Below are positions 17,465 to 25,446 of a DNA stretch of 64,000 nucleotides, piece after piece. The notes below the pieces were generated by a model that made no database searches, was not told the origin of the DNA, and saw nothing but the letters and a program-made list of their open reading frames with translations. Position 1 is the stretch's first letter. Every line of letters begins with the position of its first letter. The stretch comes from JAGLOK01 sp963676355 (GTDB taxonomy: Bacteria > Bacillota > Clostridia > Christensenellales > UMGS416). The DNA is taken from NCBI GenBank assembly GCA_963676355.1, contig OY781093.1:186001-250000 (forward strand), written 5' to 3'. The position numbers were made by a program, and so were the translations under genes.

Positions 17465-18898
17465 TTATAACGAATAGTCAGGGCAATGTCTTGGCGCAAC
17501 ATCCATATCCATAGGATAGTCACCGTCAAAACACCCCGTGCAAAATTGGCATTTTGTGCCGCCAACTGATTCCAAAAGCTCGTCTATTGTGAGATAAGAA
17601 AGTGAATCCACGCCTATTAGTTCCGCTATTTCGTCAATAGAGTTTCCAGAACCGATAAGCTGGCTTGCAGTCGGTGTGTCTATCCCGAAAAAGCATGGAA
17701 ATTTAACAGGCGGTGAAGATATCCTCATATGCACCTCTTCAACACCCGATTCTCTAAGCATTTCAACTATCTTTCTGGATGTCGTGCCACGCACGATGGA
17801 GTCATCCACCAGCACCACTTTTTTGCCATCCACATTGCGCTTTAATGCATTGAGCTTAACTTTAACGCTCTGCTCTCTTAAGCTTTGCTGTGGTTTTATG
17901 AAAGTACGCCCTACATATCGATTTTTAGCAAGTCCTTCGCCAAATGATATTCCCGATTCTTTTGAATATCCGATTGCCGCAGTTATAGCACTGTCGGGAA
18001 CGCCGGATACAATGTCGGCCTCCACCCCATCGCGACGAGCAAGTATTTTTCCCGCATTTTCGCGAGCCTGATATACGCTGATGCCATCAATGTGGCTGTC
18101 TGTTCTTGCAAAATATACAAATTCAAAAATGCACAGCTTGCGATGGTCTTTTTCCTCAAGCATAACAGATTCGATTCCGTCGTTGTTTATGATAACCATC
18201 TCGCCCGGTTTAATGTCGCGTATAAATTCCGCCCCTATTGCATCAAAAGAACATGACTCAGATGAAAGCACATATGAATCATCCACCTTGCCCAAGCAAA
18301 GAGGACGTATCCCGTGCGGATCACGCATACCAATCAAGCTGTCATGGGTTGCAATCACCAAAGCATATGAGCCACGAATCCATTTTATCGTGTTTTTTAA
18401 AGCCGATTTTAATCCGTCGGCTGCAAAGCGAGCAATTAAGTGCGCGATAACTTCAGTGTCCAGTGTAGTCTGATTTATATGTCCCCATTGCTGCAGTGTT
18501 TCGCGCAATGTCTCAGCGTTCACCAAGTTGCCATTGTGAGCAAGCGCCATCTCTCCGCGGCGCGATTTTACAACAAGCGGCTGAGCGTTTATTATCTCGC
18601 TTGCGCCTGATGTGGAATATCTCACGTGACCGATACCGATGTGTCCGCCGTTTAAACGGCTAAAAACTTCTTCATCGTTAAACACTTCAGTTACAAGGCC
18701 CATTGATTTATGGTTTCTGATCTTGTCGCCGTCACTTATGGCGATTCCGGCAGATTCTTGCCCTCTGTGCTGTATAGCATAAAGTCCGTAGTATATGGCA
18801 TCCAACACAGACTCTCCGGAAGTGTTAAACGCCCCGAACACTCCGCACTCTTCAGGCATGCGGTCGTGCCGGGGTTTAATAAGCTCGAAATCAAGCAT
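17465..18898 (-). CDS. purF: Amidophosphoribosyltransferase
   Basis: A 477-aa enzyme for the first committed purine step (PRPP + Gln to phosphoribosylamine). A 17-residue propeptide precedes the nucleophile Cys18 (EECGVFG), as in the Bacillus-type processed enzyme. The PRPP loop is VVLVDDSIVRGTT. The C-terminal cysteines in KCQFCTGC match ligands of the oxygen-sensitive 4Fe-4S cluster of Bacillus-type PurF. It starts 3 bp after purC ends, with its RBS inside the end of purC. Confidence 0.97.
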   Translation of the reverse strand: MLDFELIKPRHDRMPEECGVFGAFNTSGESVLDAIYYGLYAIQHRGQESAGIAISDGDKIRNHKSMGLVTEVFNDEEVFSRLNGGHIGIGHVRYSTSGASEIINAQPLVVKSRRGEMALAHNGNLVNAETLRETLQQWGHINQTTLDTEVIAHLIARFAADGLKSALKNTIKWIRGSYALVIATHDSLIGMRDPHGIRPLCLGKVDDSYVLSSESCSFDAIGAEFIRDIKPGEMVIINNDGIESVMLEEKDHRKLCIFEFVYFARTDSHIDGISVYQARENAGKILARRDGVEADIVSGVPDSAITAAIGYSKESGISFGEGLAKNRYVGRTFIKPQQSLREQSVKVKLNALKRNVDGKKVVLVDDSIVRGTTSRKIVEMLRESGVEEVHMRISSPPVKFPCFFGIDTPTASQLIGSGNSIDEIAELIGVDSLSYLTIDELLESVGGTKCQFCTGCFDGDYPMDMDVAPRHCPDYSL

Positions 18899-18901
18899 TA
18901 A

Positions 18902-19618
18902 TTATTCTCCTTTGGTTAAACGACGGAAAATTTCTTCATAAGCCTCTTCAACGTTACCGAGATTTCGTCTGAAGCGGTCTTTATCAAGTTTTTCATTGGT
19001 GTTTATGTCCCAGAACCTGCAAGTGTCAGGAGACATTTCATCCGCCAATATAATTTCTCCGTTAAATCTTCCAAACTCAATCTTAAAGTCAATAAGCTTT
19101 ATGCCAAGCTCTTTAAAGAACTCAATCATAATTTCATTAACTCTAAAGGCATAGTCAGCGATTTTTTCCATTTCCTCTTTTGTAGCAAGCCCGAGTGCCG
19201 CGATATGATAGTCATTTATCATCGGATCACCCAGATCGTCATCTTTATATGAATACTCAAGAACAGTTGTTTTTAAAGGTGTTCCCTCAGCAAGACCTAA
19301 GCGTTTGGATATAGAGCCTGCTGCGATGTTACGAACTATCACTTCAACTTTTACTATCTCGACTTTTTTAACTACAGAGTCAGTAGGGCTGAGTTCTTCC
19401 ACAAAATGAGTGGGGATTCCCTTTGCCTCGAGCATTTTAAAAATCATGTTGCTCATCTGATTGTTTATTGCGCCTTTGCCGACTATTGTTCCTTTTTTAA
19501 CGCCGTTAAAAGCTGTAGCGTCGTCTTTATAAGATACTATCACCAGGTCTTTGTCATCAGTGTTGTACACTTTTTTTGCTTTGCCTTCATAAATCATTTC
19601 TTTTTGAGTTACGCTCAT
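18902..19618 (-). CDS. purC: SAICAR synthetase
   Basis: A 238-aa enzyme that joins CAIR and aspartate using ATP. Motifs seen: YEGKAKKVY near the N-terminus, SFKDDATAFNG-like SYKDDATAFNGVK, VRNIAAGS and LIDFKIEFGR, and DEMSPDTCRFWD. It lies 63 bp after purE across a palindromic hairpin and is tightly followed by purF. The product then needs PurB, which is not in the window. Confidence 0.97.
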   Translation of the reverse strand: MSVTQKEMIYEGKAKKVYNTDDKDLVIVSYKDDATAFNGVKKGTIVGKGAINNQMSNMIFKMLEAKGIPTHFVEELSPTDSVVKKVEIVKVEVIVRNIAAGSISKRLGLAEGTPLKTTVLEYSYKDDDLGDPMINDYHIAALGLATKEEMEKIADYAFRVNEIMIEFFKELGIKLIDFKIEFGRFNGEIILADEMSPDTCRFWDINTNEKLDKDRFRRNLGNVEEAYEEIFRRLTKGE

Positions 19619-19644
19619 ATTAAAATTTTCACTCCTTATAATTT

Positions 19645-19667
19645 AAGGCGAATAAGTTATTCGCCTT
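19645..19667 (-). promoter_or_regulatory. Intercistronic hairpin, purE-purC
   Basis: A nearly perfect palindrome, 11 bp on each side of one central base (19645-19655 and 19657-19667), with no following T-run. It is more likely an mRNA processing or stability element than a terminator. Confidence 0.55.
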
Positions 19668-19681
19668 TCATAGTAATTAGA

Positions 19682-20173
19682 TTACATGTATTCCTTTTTT
19701 ACGGCTTCATCGCTTGCGATTACTTTTTCAGCCATTTCTTTTTTCATCAATGAAAGTTTTTGTTCAATCGCAGAATCCTTAAGCGATATAATTTGCGCTG
19801 CCAGTATAGCAGCATTTTCAGCAGCATTTACGCCGACCGTTGCAACCGGCACCCCCGAGGGCATCTGTGCAATTGATAAAAGTGAGTCCAATCCATCCAT
19901 AAATGAAGATTTAATTGGAAGTCCTATAACAGGAAGTGTTGTAAATGCGGCAAGAACACCGGGAAGATGAGCCGCCTTGCCTGCAGCTGCGATTATCACA
20001 TCCACTCCGTTTTGTCTTGCATTTTTTGCAAAGTCCGCCGCAATTTCGGGTGTCCTGTGTGCCGAGCACACCATTGGAATCACTTCAATTCCAAAATCCT
20101 TCAGCTTGTCGATTGTTTTTTTTACCACCGGCATGTCCGATTGGGAGCCCATTACGATTTGCACCTTTGCCAT
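19682..20173 (-). CDS. purE: N5-CAIR mutase (PurE class I)
   Basis: A 163-aa enzyme that moves the carboxyl group of N5-CAIR to give CAIR. The signatures are VMGSQSDMPV, SAHRTPE and AAAGKAAHLPGV with GLPIKSS. I start at the ATG of MAKVQI, with GGAGG 6 nt upstream; one more upstream TTG codon is unlikely. It is the first gene of the operon. A class I PurE needs PurK, and purK is not in the cluster, so it must be elsewhere or absent. Confidence 0.96.
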   Translation of the reverse strand: MAKVQIVMGSQSDMPVVKKTIDKLKDFGIEVIPMVCSAHRTPEIAADFAKNARQNGVDVIIAAAGKAAHLPGVLAAFTTLPVIGLPIKSSFMDGLDSLLSIAQMPSGVPVATVGVNAAENAAILAAQIISLKDSAIEQKLSLMKKEMAEKVIASDEAVKKEYM

Positions 20174-20250
20174 CAATATCCTCCAAGAAATTTAAATGAA
20201 ATTTTTAACAATATATATGATTAAATTATTGTATTCCCTTTGATGTGTGT

Positions 20251-20279
20251 ATGATAACAAAGGACATGCATCATTTCAA
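20251..20279 (-). promoter_or_regulatory. Promoter of the pur operon
   Basis: Minus strand: -35 TTGAAA (20274-20279), 17-bp spacer, -10 TATCAT (20251-20256). The leader to purE is only about 70 nt, too short for a purine riboswitch with expression platform. Confidence 0.8.
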
Positions 20280-20310
20280 TAAGTATGGTTAACATTTGGA
20301 GCTACTTTTT

Positions 20311-20330
20311 AAAAAACGTTCGTGTTTTTT
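20311..20330 (-). promoter_or_regulatory. PurBox-like operator upstream of purE
   Basis: The minus strand carries ACACGAACGTT within an A/T-rich frame, close to the Bacillus PurR half-site with its central CGAA. It lies about 32 bp upstream of the -35. A second, degenerate inverted site (ATGTTAAC, near 20285-20295) has TTAA where a second TTCG would be expected, 26 bases after the first CGAA. PurR repression of the operon is inferred. Confidence 0.6.
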
Positions 20331-20372
20331 GGTTGGTCTGTCAAAATGTTTAATTTTGTTTACATAAGCAAA

Positions 20373-20397
20373 AGCCCAAAGCTTGAAGCTTTGGACT
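20373..20397 (-). terminator. Terminator after the HAD gene
   Basis: A stem of 12 bp (20373-20384 with 20386-20397, including one G-U) is followed on the minus strand by TTTGCTT. It separates the HAD hydrolase gene from the pur promoter. Confidence 0.75.
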
Positions 20398-20406
20398 AAT
20401 TTTACA

Positions 20407-21075
20407 TTATTTTATCATCATCCTTAAATCAAATAATGATGCACACTCGATATTTGGCTTTATATTAGATTTTTTAGGCTTCTTTTGCCTATTTATCCAG
20501 CAGGTTTTCATTCCCGCTTTTTTTGCAGGTGCAATGTCATATTGTATAGAGCTTCCCGCATGCAAAATTTCGCTCGGCTTAAGCTTTAGCTTTTCCGCCG
20601 CCGCCTCAAATATTTCCGGCGAAGGCTTATAAACCTTTGCATCTTCAGAAGATATAACATTTTCAGCTTCTATCTGCGTATAGCACATGGCATCTTCTAA
20701 AATATCTTTATCCATGTTTTCAATGATTGCAAAGCTTACGGGAATCCTGTCGAGAAAGGTTTCAGCATCAGGATATATCATCGGCTTTTTAAGCGACTCC
20801 ATAACTTCTTCAAAAAGAGCGTCAGGATTTTCCACTGAACGATAATCCTCCACTATCTTTTTGAGGGCTGTCTGCTCCAAAGTTTTTGAATCATAAAACG
20901 TGCCCGAATGCATCATCTCGTCCACAATTCGCCACCAAGCCATGCCAACGTCAGCCGGTGACACTATCATCTTAACTGCAGACTGACTTATCCTTTTGCA
21001 TATGTCGCGTATCACTGGATTGTTGTCACGGACAAGTGTTCCGTAAAAATCCATTGTTATTGCTTTGATTGCCAT
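20407..21075 (-). CDS. HAD-superfamily hydrolase
   Basis: A 222-aa protein with the haloacid dehalogenase layout. Motif I is DFYGTLV, with the nucleophile Asp9 and Tyr in place of the usual second Asp, as in L-2-haloacid dehalogenase-like members (DAYGTLF). Motif II Ser/Thr lies near the SFAIIEN stretch, motif III is KVYKPSPEIF and motif IV is HAGSSIQYDIAPAKKAG. The late Trp-Ile-Asn-Arg (CWINRQ) fits this subfamily. Substrate unknown; small phosphorylated or halogenated metabolites are possible. The gene lies 17 bp after uppP and is probably co-transcribed. Confidence 0.85.
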   Translation of the reverse strand: MAIKAITMDFYGTLVRDNNPVIRDICKRISQSAVKMIVSPADVGMAWWRIVDEMMHSGTFYDSKTLEQTALKKIVEDYRSVENPDALFEEVMESLKKPMIYPDAETFLDRIPVSFAIIENMDKDILEDAMCYTQIEAENVISSEDAKVYKPSPEIFEAAAEKLKLKPSEILHAGSSIQYDIAPAKKAGMKTCWINRQKKPKKSNIKPNIECASLFDLRMMIK

Positions 21076-21092
21076 AATTCACCTTCTTAATG

Positions 21093-21893
21093 TTAAAATA
21101 CTATGTGAAAGAAAAGCGTGTCAACTACAACCAAAATACCTAAAATCCCCACGTAAATCGAGAAAACCCAAAGTTTCCCCTTCTTTATTATACTAAACAT
21201 CCATTTAAGCGCAACTATTCCGGCAAGACAAGCAGCTATCATCCCGGCTGCTGCTGTACCCCAAGAGAAACTCGCCTCCAAAGATTCCAACCCTATTATA
21301 TCCTTAATGTTAAAAACAAGCGAACCCAAAATGGCGGGAATTGACATAAGGAATGAAAACCTCGCTGCCTTTTCCCTAGTAACTCCAAAGAAAAGTCCTC
21401 CGCTTATGGTAGATCCCGAGCGGGATACACCCGGCAGAATTGCTATCGCCTGAAACACTCCCATAATTCCTGCTTGTTTTGCAGTAATTGTGTTAAGCGA
21501 TGTGTCTTCATCTTCATTTTTTACTTTTACAAAGCTAATAAGAAGCAAAATAATTGCAGTCAGTATAAATCCCCAGCCAAGATATCCGCCTCCAAAAGCC
21601 TCTGTTATAAAATCTTCCAGAAAAAGAGCGGCGAGCACAGCAGGTATGGTCGCAACTATCAGCATCAAAGTCACTTTCTGAAATGGACGCTTTAAAATAT
21701 CCACTATATCTTTCCACAAGACAATAAACACAGCAACAAGCGTGCCAACATGAAGCAGCGTGTCAAAAACTATCTCTCCGCCTTCTATCCCAAAAATGTT
21801 TTGAAACAAAACCAAGTGTCCTGAAGATGAAATGGGCAAAAACTCTGCCAATCCCTGCAAGAGTCCTAATATAATTGATTGCCAAATCGGCAT
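21093..21893 (-). CDS. uppP: Undecaprenyl-diphosphatase (UppP/BacA)
   Basis: A 266-aa integral membrane enzyme that recycles undecaprenyl pyrophosphate to the monophosphate carrier for peptidoglycan synthesis; it also confers bacitracin tolerance. Both family motifs are visible: LQGLAEFLPISSSGHL near the N-terminus and PGVSRSGSTISGG in the middle. About eight hydrophobic helices follow the family pattern. I chose the ATG of MPIWQS with GGAGG 6 nt upstream; the longer frame starts inside the RBS. A hairpin plus T-run sits just ahead of this RBS. Confidence 0.95.
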   Translation of the reverse strand: MPIWQSIILGLLQGLAEFLPISSSGHLVLFQNIFGIEGGEIVFDTLLHVGTLVAVFIVLWKDIVDILKRPFQKVTLMLIVATIPAVLAALFLEDFITEAFGGGYLGWGFILTAIILLLISFVKVKNEDEDTSLNTITAKQAGIMGVFQAIAILPGVSRSGSTISGGLFFGVTREKAARFSFLMSIPAILGSLVFNIKDIIGLESLEASFSWGTAAAGMIAACLAGIVALKWMFSIIKKGKLWVFSIYVGILGILVVVDTLFFHIVF

Positions 21894-21906
21894 ATGTACC
21901 TCCAAT

Positions 21907-21939
21907 AAAAAGAGTTAGTATTTTTACTTATACTAACTC
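21907..21939 (-). terminator. Hairpin with T-run in the leader of uppP
   Basis: A perfect 10-bp inverted repeat (21912-21921 with 21930-21939, 8-base loop) is followed by TTTTTATT on the minus strand, immediately ahead of the uppP RBS. A perfect TATAAT (21940-21945) abuts it. It either ends the upstream EFR1 transcript or acts in the uppP leader. Confidence 0.6.
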
Positions 21940-21999
21940 ATTATAATATATAAGTCTATCGAAAAAACTAACATTAACGTAACTTTAATTTTTAAAATG

Positions 22000-22827
22000 C
22001 TATGCTCCGCTTTCATCGATAATTGCGCGATATGTTTCCTTATCCGGCCCTTTGTAATGTGGGAGTTTTGCTTTTTTTGTGATGTTTACTGCATTATTGG
22101 GGCAAAAATTTACACACCTAAAGCACAGCGTACATTGCTTTGTTTTCTGGTGCACCACTCTGCCTTCTACAAGCTTTAATGCATTAGTTGGGCATATATT
22201 TACACAAACCCCGCAGCCATTGCAGTCATCATTTACCTTGAGCATTTTTTCCATCGATCCATGCATCGCTTTAAATGCCGGTCTTTGACTAAGTGCAGCA
22301 ATGGTGTGAAAAATAGTTGCGCCTTTTATGTCATCCACATTTTTCAAAACTTTAAATGCGAGGTAATCAGCTTTTTTTCTAGCCTGCTTTAAATATTTTT
22401 CTTCGTGCTCCAAATAATCATCACTACATGAAAGAGGGATTCCTCTTATCGAGAGATTGTTGGGCATGTTAAACTGCATTGCCCATTTTTGAACATATCC
22501 TTTTGCTTCCAGCTGATTGCGCATAACGACAGCGCCGTCCCCTGAAAACATGAGCTGTGTGCAAAATGTTAAAAGCGGTCTTTTATCTGCAATTGGCATA
22601 TTTTTTACAAAGTCTTTTACTACTTTGGGTGCATCTGATCCGTAAATAGGCCAGCCCAGCCCCACAACAGAAGCGTTGTCTATCATAATTTGTGCTTGTT
22701 TTGTGGGAAGATTTTCAATGGATACAGCATTTGCTTCATAATTGTGTTCGTTTAAAGTGTCGCAAATCCTGCGAGCAATATAGCGTGTGTTGCCTGTTCC
22801 CGAGAAATAAAATAATACAAGTGACAT
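22000..22827 (-). CDS. EFR1-family flavodoxin-ferredoxin
   Basis: A 275-aa redox protein. The N-terminal flavodoxin-like domain has the FMN-phosphate loop YFSGTGNTRYIA and VGLGWPIYGS. The C-terminal part carries two 4Fe-4S motifs, CNGCGVCVNICP and CTLCFRCVNFCP. Such proteins are common in anaerobic Firmicutes and are thought to carry low-potential electrons between flavin and ferredoxin partners; no specific partner is adjacent. The RBS is AAAGGATG. It is transcribed divergently from the acyl-CoA synthetase gene. Confidence 0.87.
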   Translation of the reverse strand: MSLVLFYFSGTGNTRYIARRICDTLNEHNYEANAVSIENLPTKQAQIMIDNASVVGLGWPIYGSDAPKVVKDFVKNMPIADKRPLLTFCTQLMFSGDGAVVMRNQLEAKGYVQKWAMQFNMPNNLSIRGIPLSCSDDYLEHEEKYLKQARKKADYLAFKVLKNVDDIKGATIFHTIAALSQRPAFKAMHGSMEKMLKVNDDCNGCGVCVNICPTNALKLVEGRVVHQKTKQCTLCFRCVNFCPNNAVNITKKAKLPHYKGPDKETYRAIIDESGA

Positions 22828-23198
22828 GGCATCATCCTTTTAAATAATGAGTATATTATATCAGTATAATATGTCGGTGTATATCTTTAATGCCTGATTT
22901 ATATTTGATTTAACTCAATTTTTTGTAATGATGAATAAAATATATTTTGTTTTTTATAAGTCCTTAAACCTTTAACATTCAAAGTTTGTTTACCCATCCT
23001 GTTTATTGCTTTATGATAACTTCCCATTTTCTTGTGCACGAGCATATAAATACATACAATTCATGTGGTTTTCTTGTGTTTCATCTCCGTATTTTGTATA
23101 CTTATTTTAATTATCAATTTGCAGTATGGGTTTCTCTTAAAAATATAAACAAACACGGTATCTCGGTAGAAATCACTTTAGTTTAGATCGAGGTTAAT
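22828..23198. other. 371-bp AT-rich divergent intergenic region
   Basis: It holds the start signals for the EFR1 gene (several TATAAT-like boxes near 22850-22875 on the minus strand) and for the acyl-CoA synthetase gene. I could not pick a convincing -35/-10 pair for either. A 66-codon frame here lacks an RBS and any recognisable content. No RNA structure was recognised. Confidence 0.5.
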
Positions 23199-25445
23199 AT
23201 GTCATATAATTATAACAAAAAAGCTATAATGGATTTGCTTGAAAACGCTTCCGCATTGGGAAGATATTGTTTATACGAGCATGAAGTATATGAAATCCTT
23301 AAATTACTGAGCCTTGAGACTCCAAAATATATTTTCATAAAAATTGGCGACGAAGTGCCACAAGACAAGTTACATGCTTTAGCAGGCAAAGCTGTTTTAA
23401 AGGTTGTTTCTCCGGATATCGCACACAAACAAAAAGTTGGCGGCGTAAAGATTTTAAAAAGCATCTCGGCTAAATCAATAACCTTTGAAATAAATGAAAT
23501 GCAAAAAAACATAGAATCTGCATTTAAAGGCAAAGCACAGCCCGCAATCGACGGATTCATCTTGACAGAGTTTATCGAATTTAATCCAAGCCTTGGAAAT
23601 GAAGTATTATATGGCTTTAGGCAAGACTATGCCTTTGGACCCGTTTTAACTTTAAGCAAAGGCGGAGATGATGCCGAGTTCTTTGCTAAATATTATGACC
23701 CTGCAAATCTCATTCTACCTCCGCTTGACTACAACAACGCATTAAAGGAAATTTCATCAACACTTAATATACGCCACAAATACACTAACCCCCAAGGCAA
23801 AACTTATCTTTCAATGCTCGCAAAAGTAGCTTCAGCCCTTAGCTATCTTGCATATGATTTTTCCAATGCCAGCAGCAAAAACAATAACTTTATTATAACG
23901 GAAATGGATATTAATCCTTTTGTCTTATCTAGTGACGGACGGTTTGTAGCTGTTGACGGTTTTGCAAAGTTTTCAAAAAGCAAATCCGATAAAAAACCTT
24001 TGACTATAAGAACTAAAAACTTAGAGAAATTCTTTGAACCTAAAGCAATAGCCGTTATAGGAGTGTCTTCCAACCCTAAAAAGCAAAGTCTAGGCAGAGA
24101 GATTGCAAAGCTACTTCATAATTTAGGGCGCGAAAATCTATATCTGGTAAATTCTAAAGGCGGCAGTATAAAAATAGGTGAAAAAGAATTTACCCTATAT
24201 AAAGATTTTAGTGACATTCAGCAAAATGTTGATTTAATTGTTTATGCAGCACCTGCAAAATTCACCCTAAGCTTTATAAAATCCCTAGGCGCAGACTCTC
24301 AAAAAGCAATTATTCTGATTTCAGGAATACCTTCGGACATGGAATATTCCGATTTTAAAAAAGATATGGATACCACTCTTCCTGACGGAATAAGAACCAT
24401 CGGTCCGAACTGCATGGGAGTGTTTCATGCCGCAAATGAGCACGATAAAGGATTAAACACACTTTTTATAGAAAAGAGAAAGCTTGAAATCAAAAGCTCG
24501 CCTAAAAGCAATACAGCGCTTCTAACTCAAAGCGGAGCTTTAGCTCTTACCCTCATTGATAAGCTTAATAACAGCCGTCTGCTAAAGTCGATTGTAAGCT
24601 TCGGAAACAAGTATGATGTGTTAATAACAGATCTAGTAGAATATTTTTCAAGAGATAAAAATACAGATGTCATTGCGTTATATGTTGAGGGCTTTGACCG
24701 CGCAGAAGGAAGAATATTCTTTGAGCAAGCGTGCAAAATTCAAAAGCCGATAATCGTATATAAATCGGGAAAAACCGAAGCCGGTGCCCGTGCTGCAGCA
24801 TCACACACAGCCTCAATGTCTGGAAGCTATGAAGTTTTTAAGGCCGCATGCAAACAAACAGGAATAATTCTTGCAGAAGAAATCGATGACTATGAAAACT
24901 ATATCAGAGCATTTTCCTTGCTTTCAAAGAAAATCCCTCGAGGGGCAAATGTGTCCGGAGTAATAAACGCTGGATTTGAGTCAACAATAGGCGCTGACGA
25001 ACTCGACTTTTTAAAGCAGGCAAAGCTTAAAGAAACCACAGTTGAAAAGCTTAAATCTATAGACAACACAGGCTTAGTGGATCTTTCCAGTTCCTTCTTG
25101 GACATAACACCTATGGCAAATGACAAGATGTATGCGGACTTTGTTGAAACTGTTATTAAGGATGATGATGTGGACTGCGTTTTTGTTGCAATAGTTCCCC
25201 ACACCAGTGCACTTAACACCCTTCCTGAAAACTGCGAAAAAGAAGGCAGCCTTGCCCCAAGGCTTGTTGAAATGTTTAAAAAATATGACAAACCGATTAT
25301 TGTTTCTGTAAACGCAGGACCTCTATATGAGCCATTTATACATCACATGGAAAGCGGTGGCATTCCAGTATACAGAGATGTTAAGGCGGCGGTTAAATCT
25401 CTTGACCGATTTGTACAATATTATACAGAAAATACGGCGGACTGA
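23199..25445 (+). CDS. ADP-forming acyl-CoA synthetase, single-chain (acetate-CoA ligase family)
   Basis: A 748-aa protein fusing both subunits of ADP-forming acetyl-CoA synthetase, in the order beta (ATP-grasp) then alpha. The N-terminal ATP-grasp part has KVVSPDIAHKQKVGGV. The CoA-binding Rossmann domain starts near FFEPKAIAVIGVSSNP, followed by GPNCMGVFH and LLTQSGALALTL. The ligase domain has KSGKTEAGARAAASHTAS with the phosphohistidine H536. The family converts acyl-CoA + ADP + Pi to acid + ATP, giving substrate-level ATP from amino-acid or sugar fermentation. The acyl specificity is unknown. GAGG precedes the ATG. The next gene, a metallopeptidase, begins one base after its stop. Confidence 0.9.
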   Translation: MSYNYNKKAIMDLLENASALGRYCLYEHEVYEILKLLSLETPKYIFIKIGDEVPQDKLHALAGKAVLKVVSPDIAHKQKVGGVKILKSISAKSITFEINEMQKNIESAFKGKAQPAIDGFILTEFIEFNPSLGNEVLYGFRQDYAFGPVLTLSKGGDDAEFFAKYYDPANLILPPLDYNNALKEISSTLNIRHKYTNPQGKTYLSMLAKVASALSYLAYDFSNASSKNNNFIITEMDINPFVLSSDGRFVAVDGFAKFSKSKSDKKPLTIRTKNLEKFFEPKAIAVIGVSSNPKKQSLGREIAKLLHNLGRENLYLVNSKGGSIKIGEKEFTLYKDFSDIQQNVDLIVYAAPAKFTLSFIKSLGADSQKAIILISGIPSDMEYSDFKKDMDTTLPDGIRTIGPNCMGVFHAANEHDKGLNTLFIEKRKLEIKSSPKSNTALLTQSGALALTLIDKLNNSRLLKSIVSFGNKYDVLITDLVEYFSRDKNTDVIALYVEGFDRAEGRIFFEQACKIQKPIIVYKSGKTEAGARAAASHTASMSGSYEVFKAACKQTGIILAEEIDDYENYIRAFSLLSKKIPRGANVSGVINAGFESTIGADELDFLKQAKLKETTVEKLKSIDNTGLVDLSSSFLDITPMANDKMYADFVETVIKDDDVDCVFVAIVPHTSALNTLPENCEKEGSLAPRLVEMFKKYDKPIIVSVNAGPLYEPFIHHMESGGIPVYRDVKAAVKSLDRFVQYYTENTAD

Positions 25446-25446
25446 T

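Noticed and set aside
20174..20250. Purine riboswitch before purE
   Set aside because: Leader is only ~70 nt and lacks the conserved three-way junction loops; a PurBox explains control better.
22986..23186. 66-codon frame in the acyl-CoA synthetase leader region
   Set aside because: No RBS, biased composition, and it ends right at the synthetase start.
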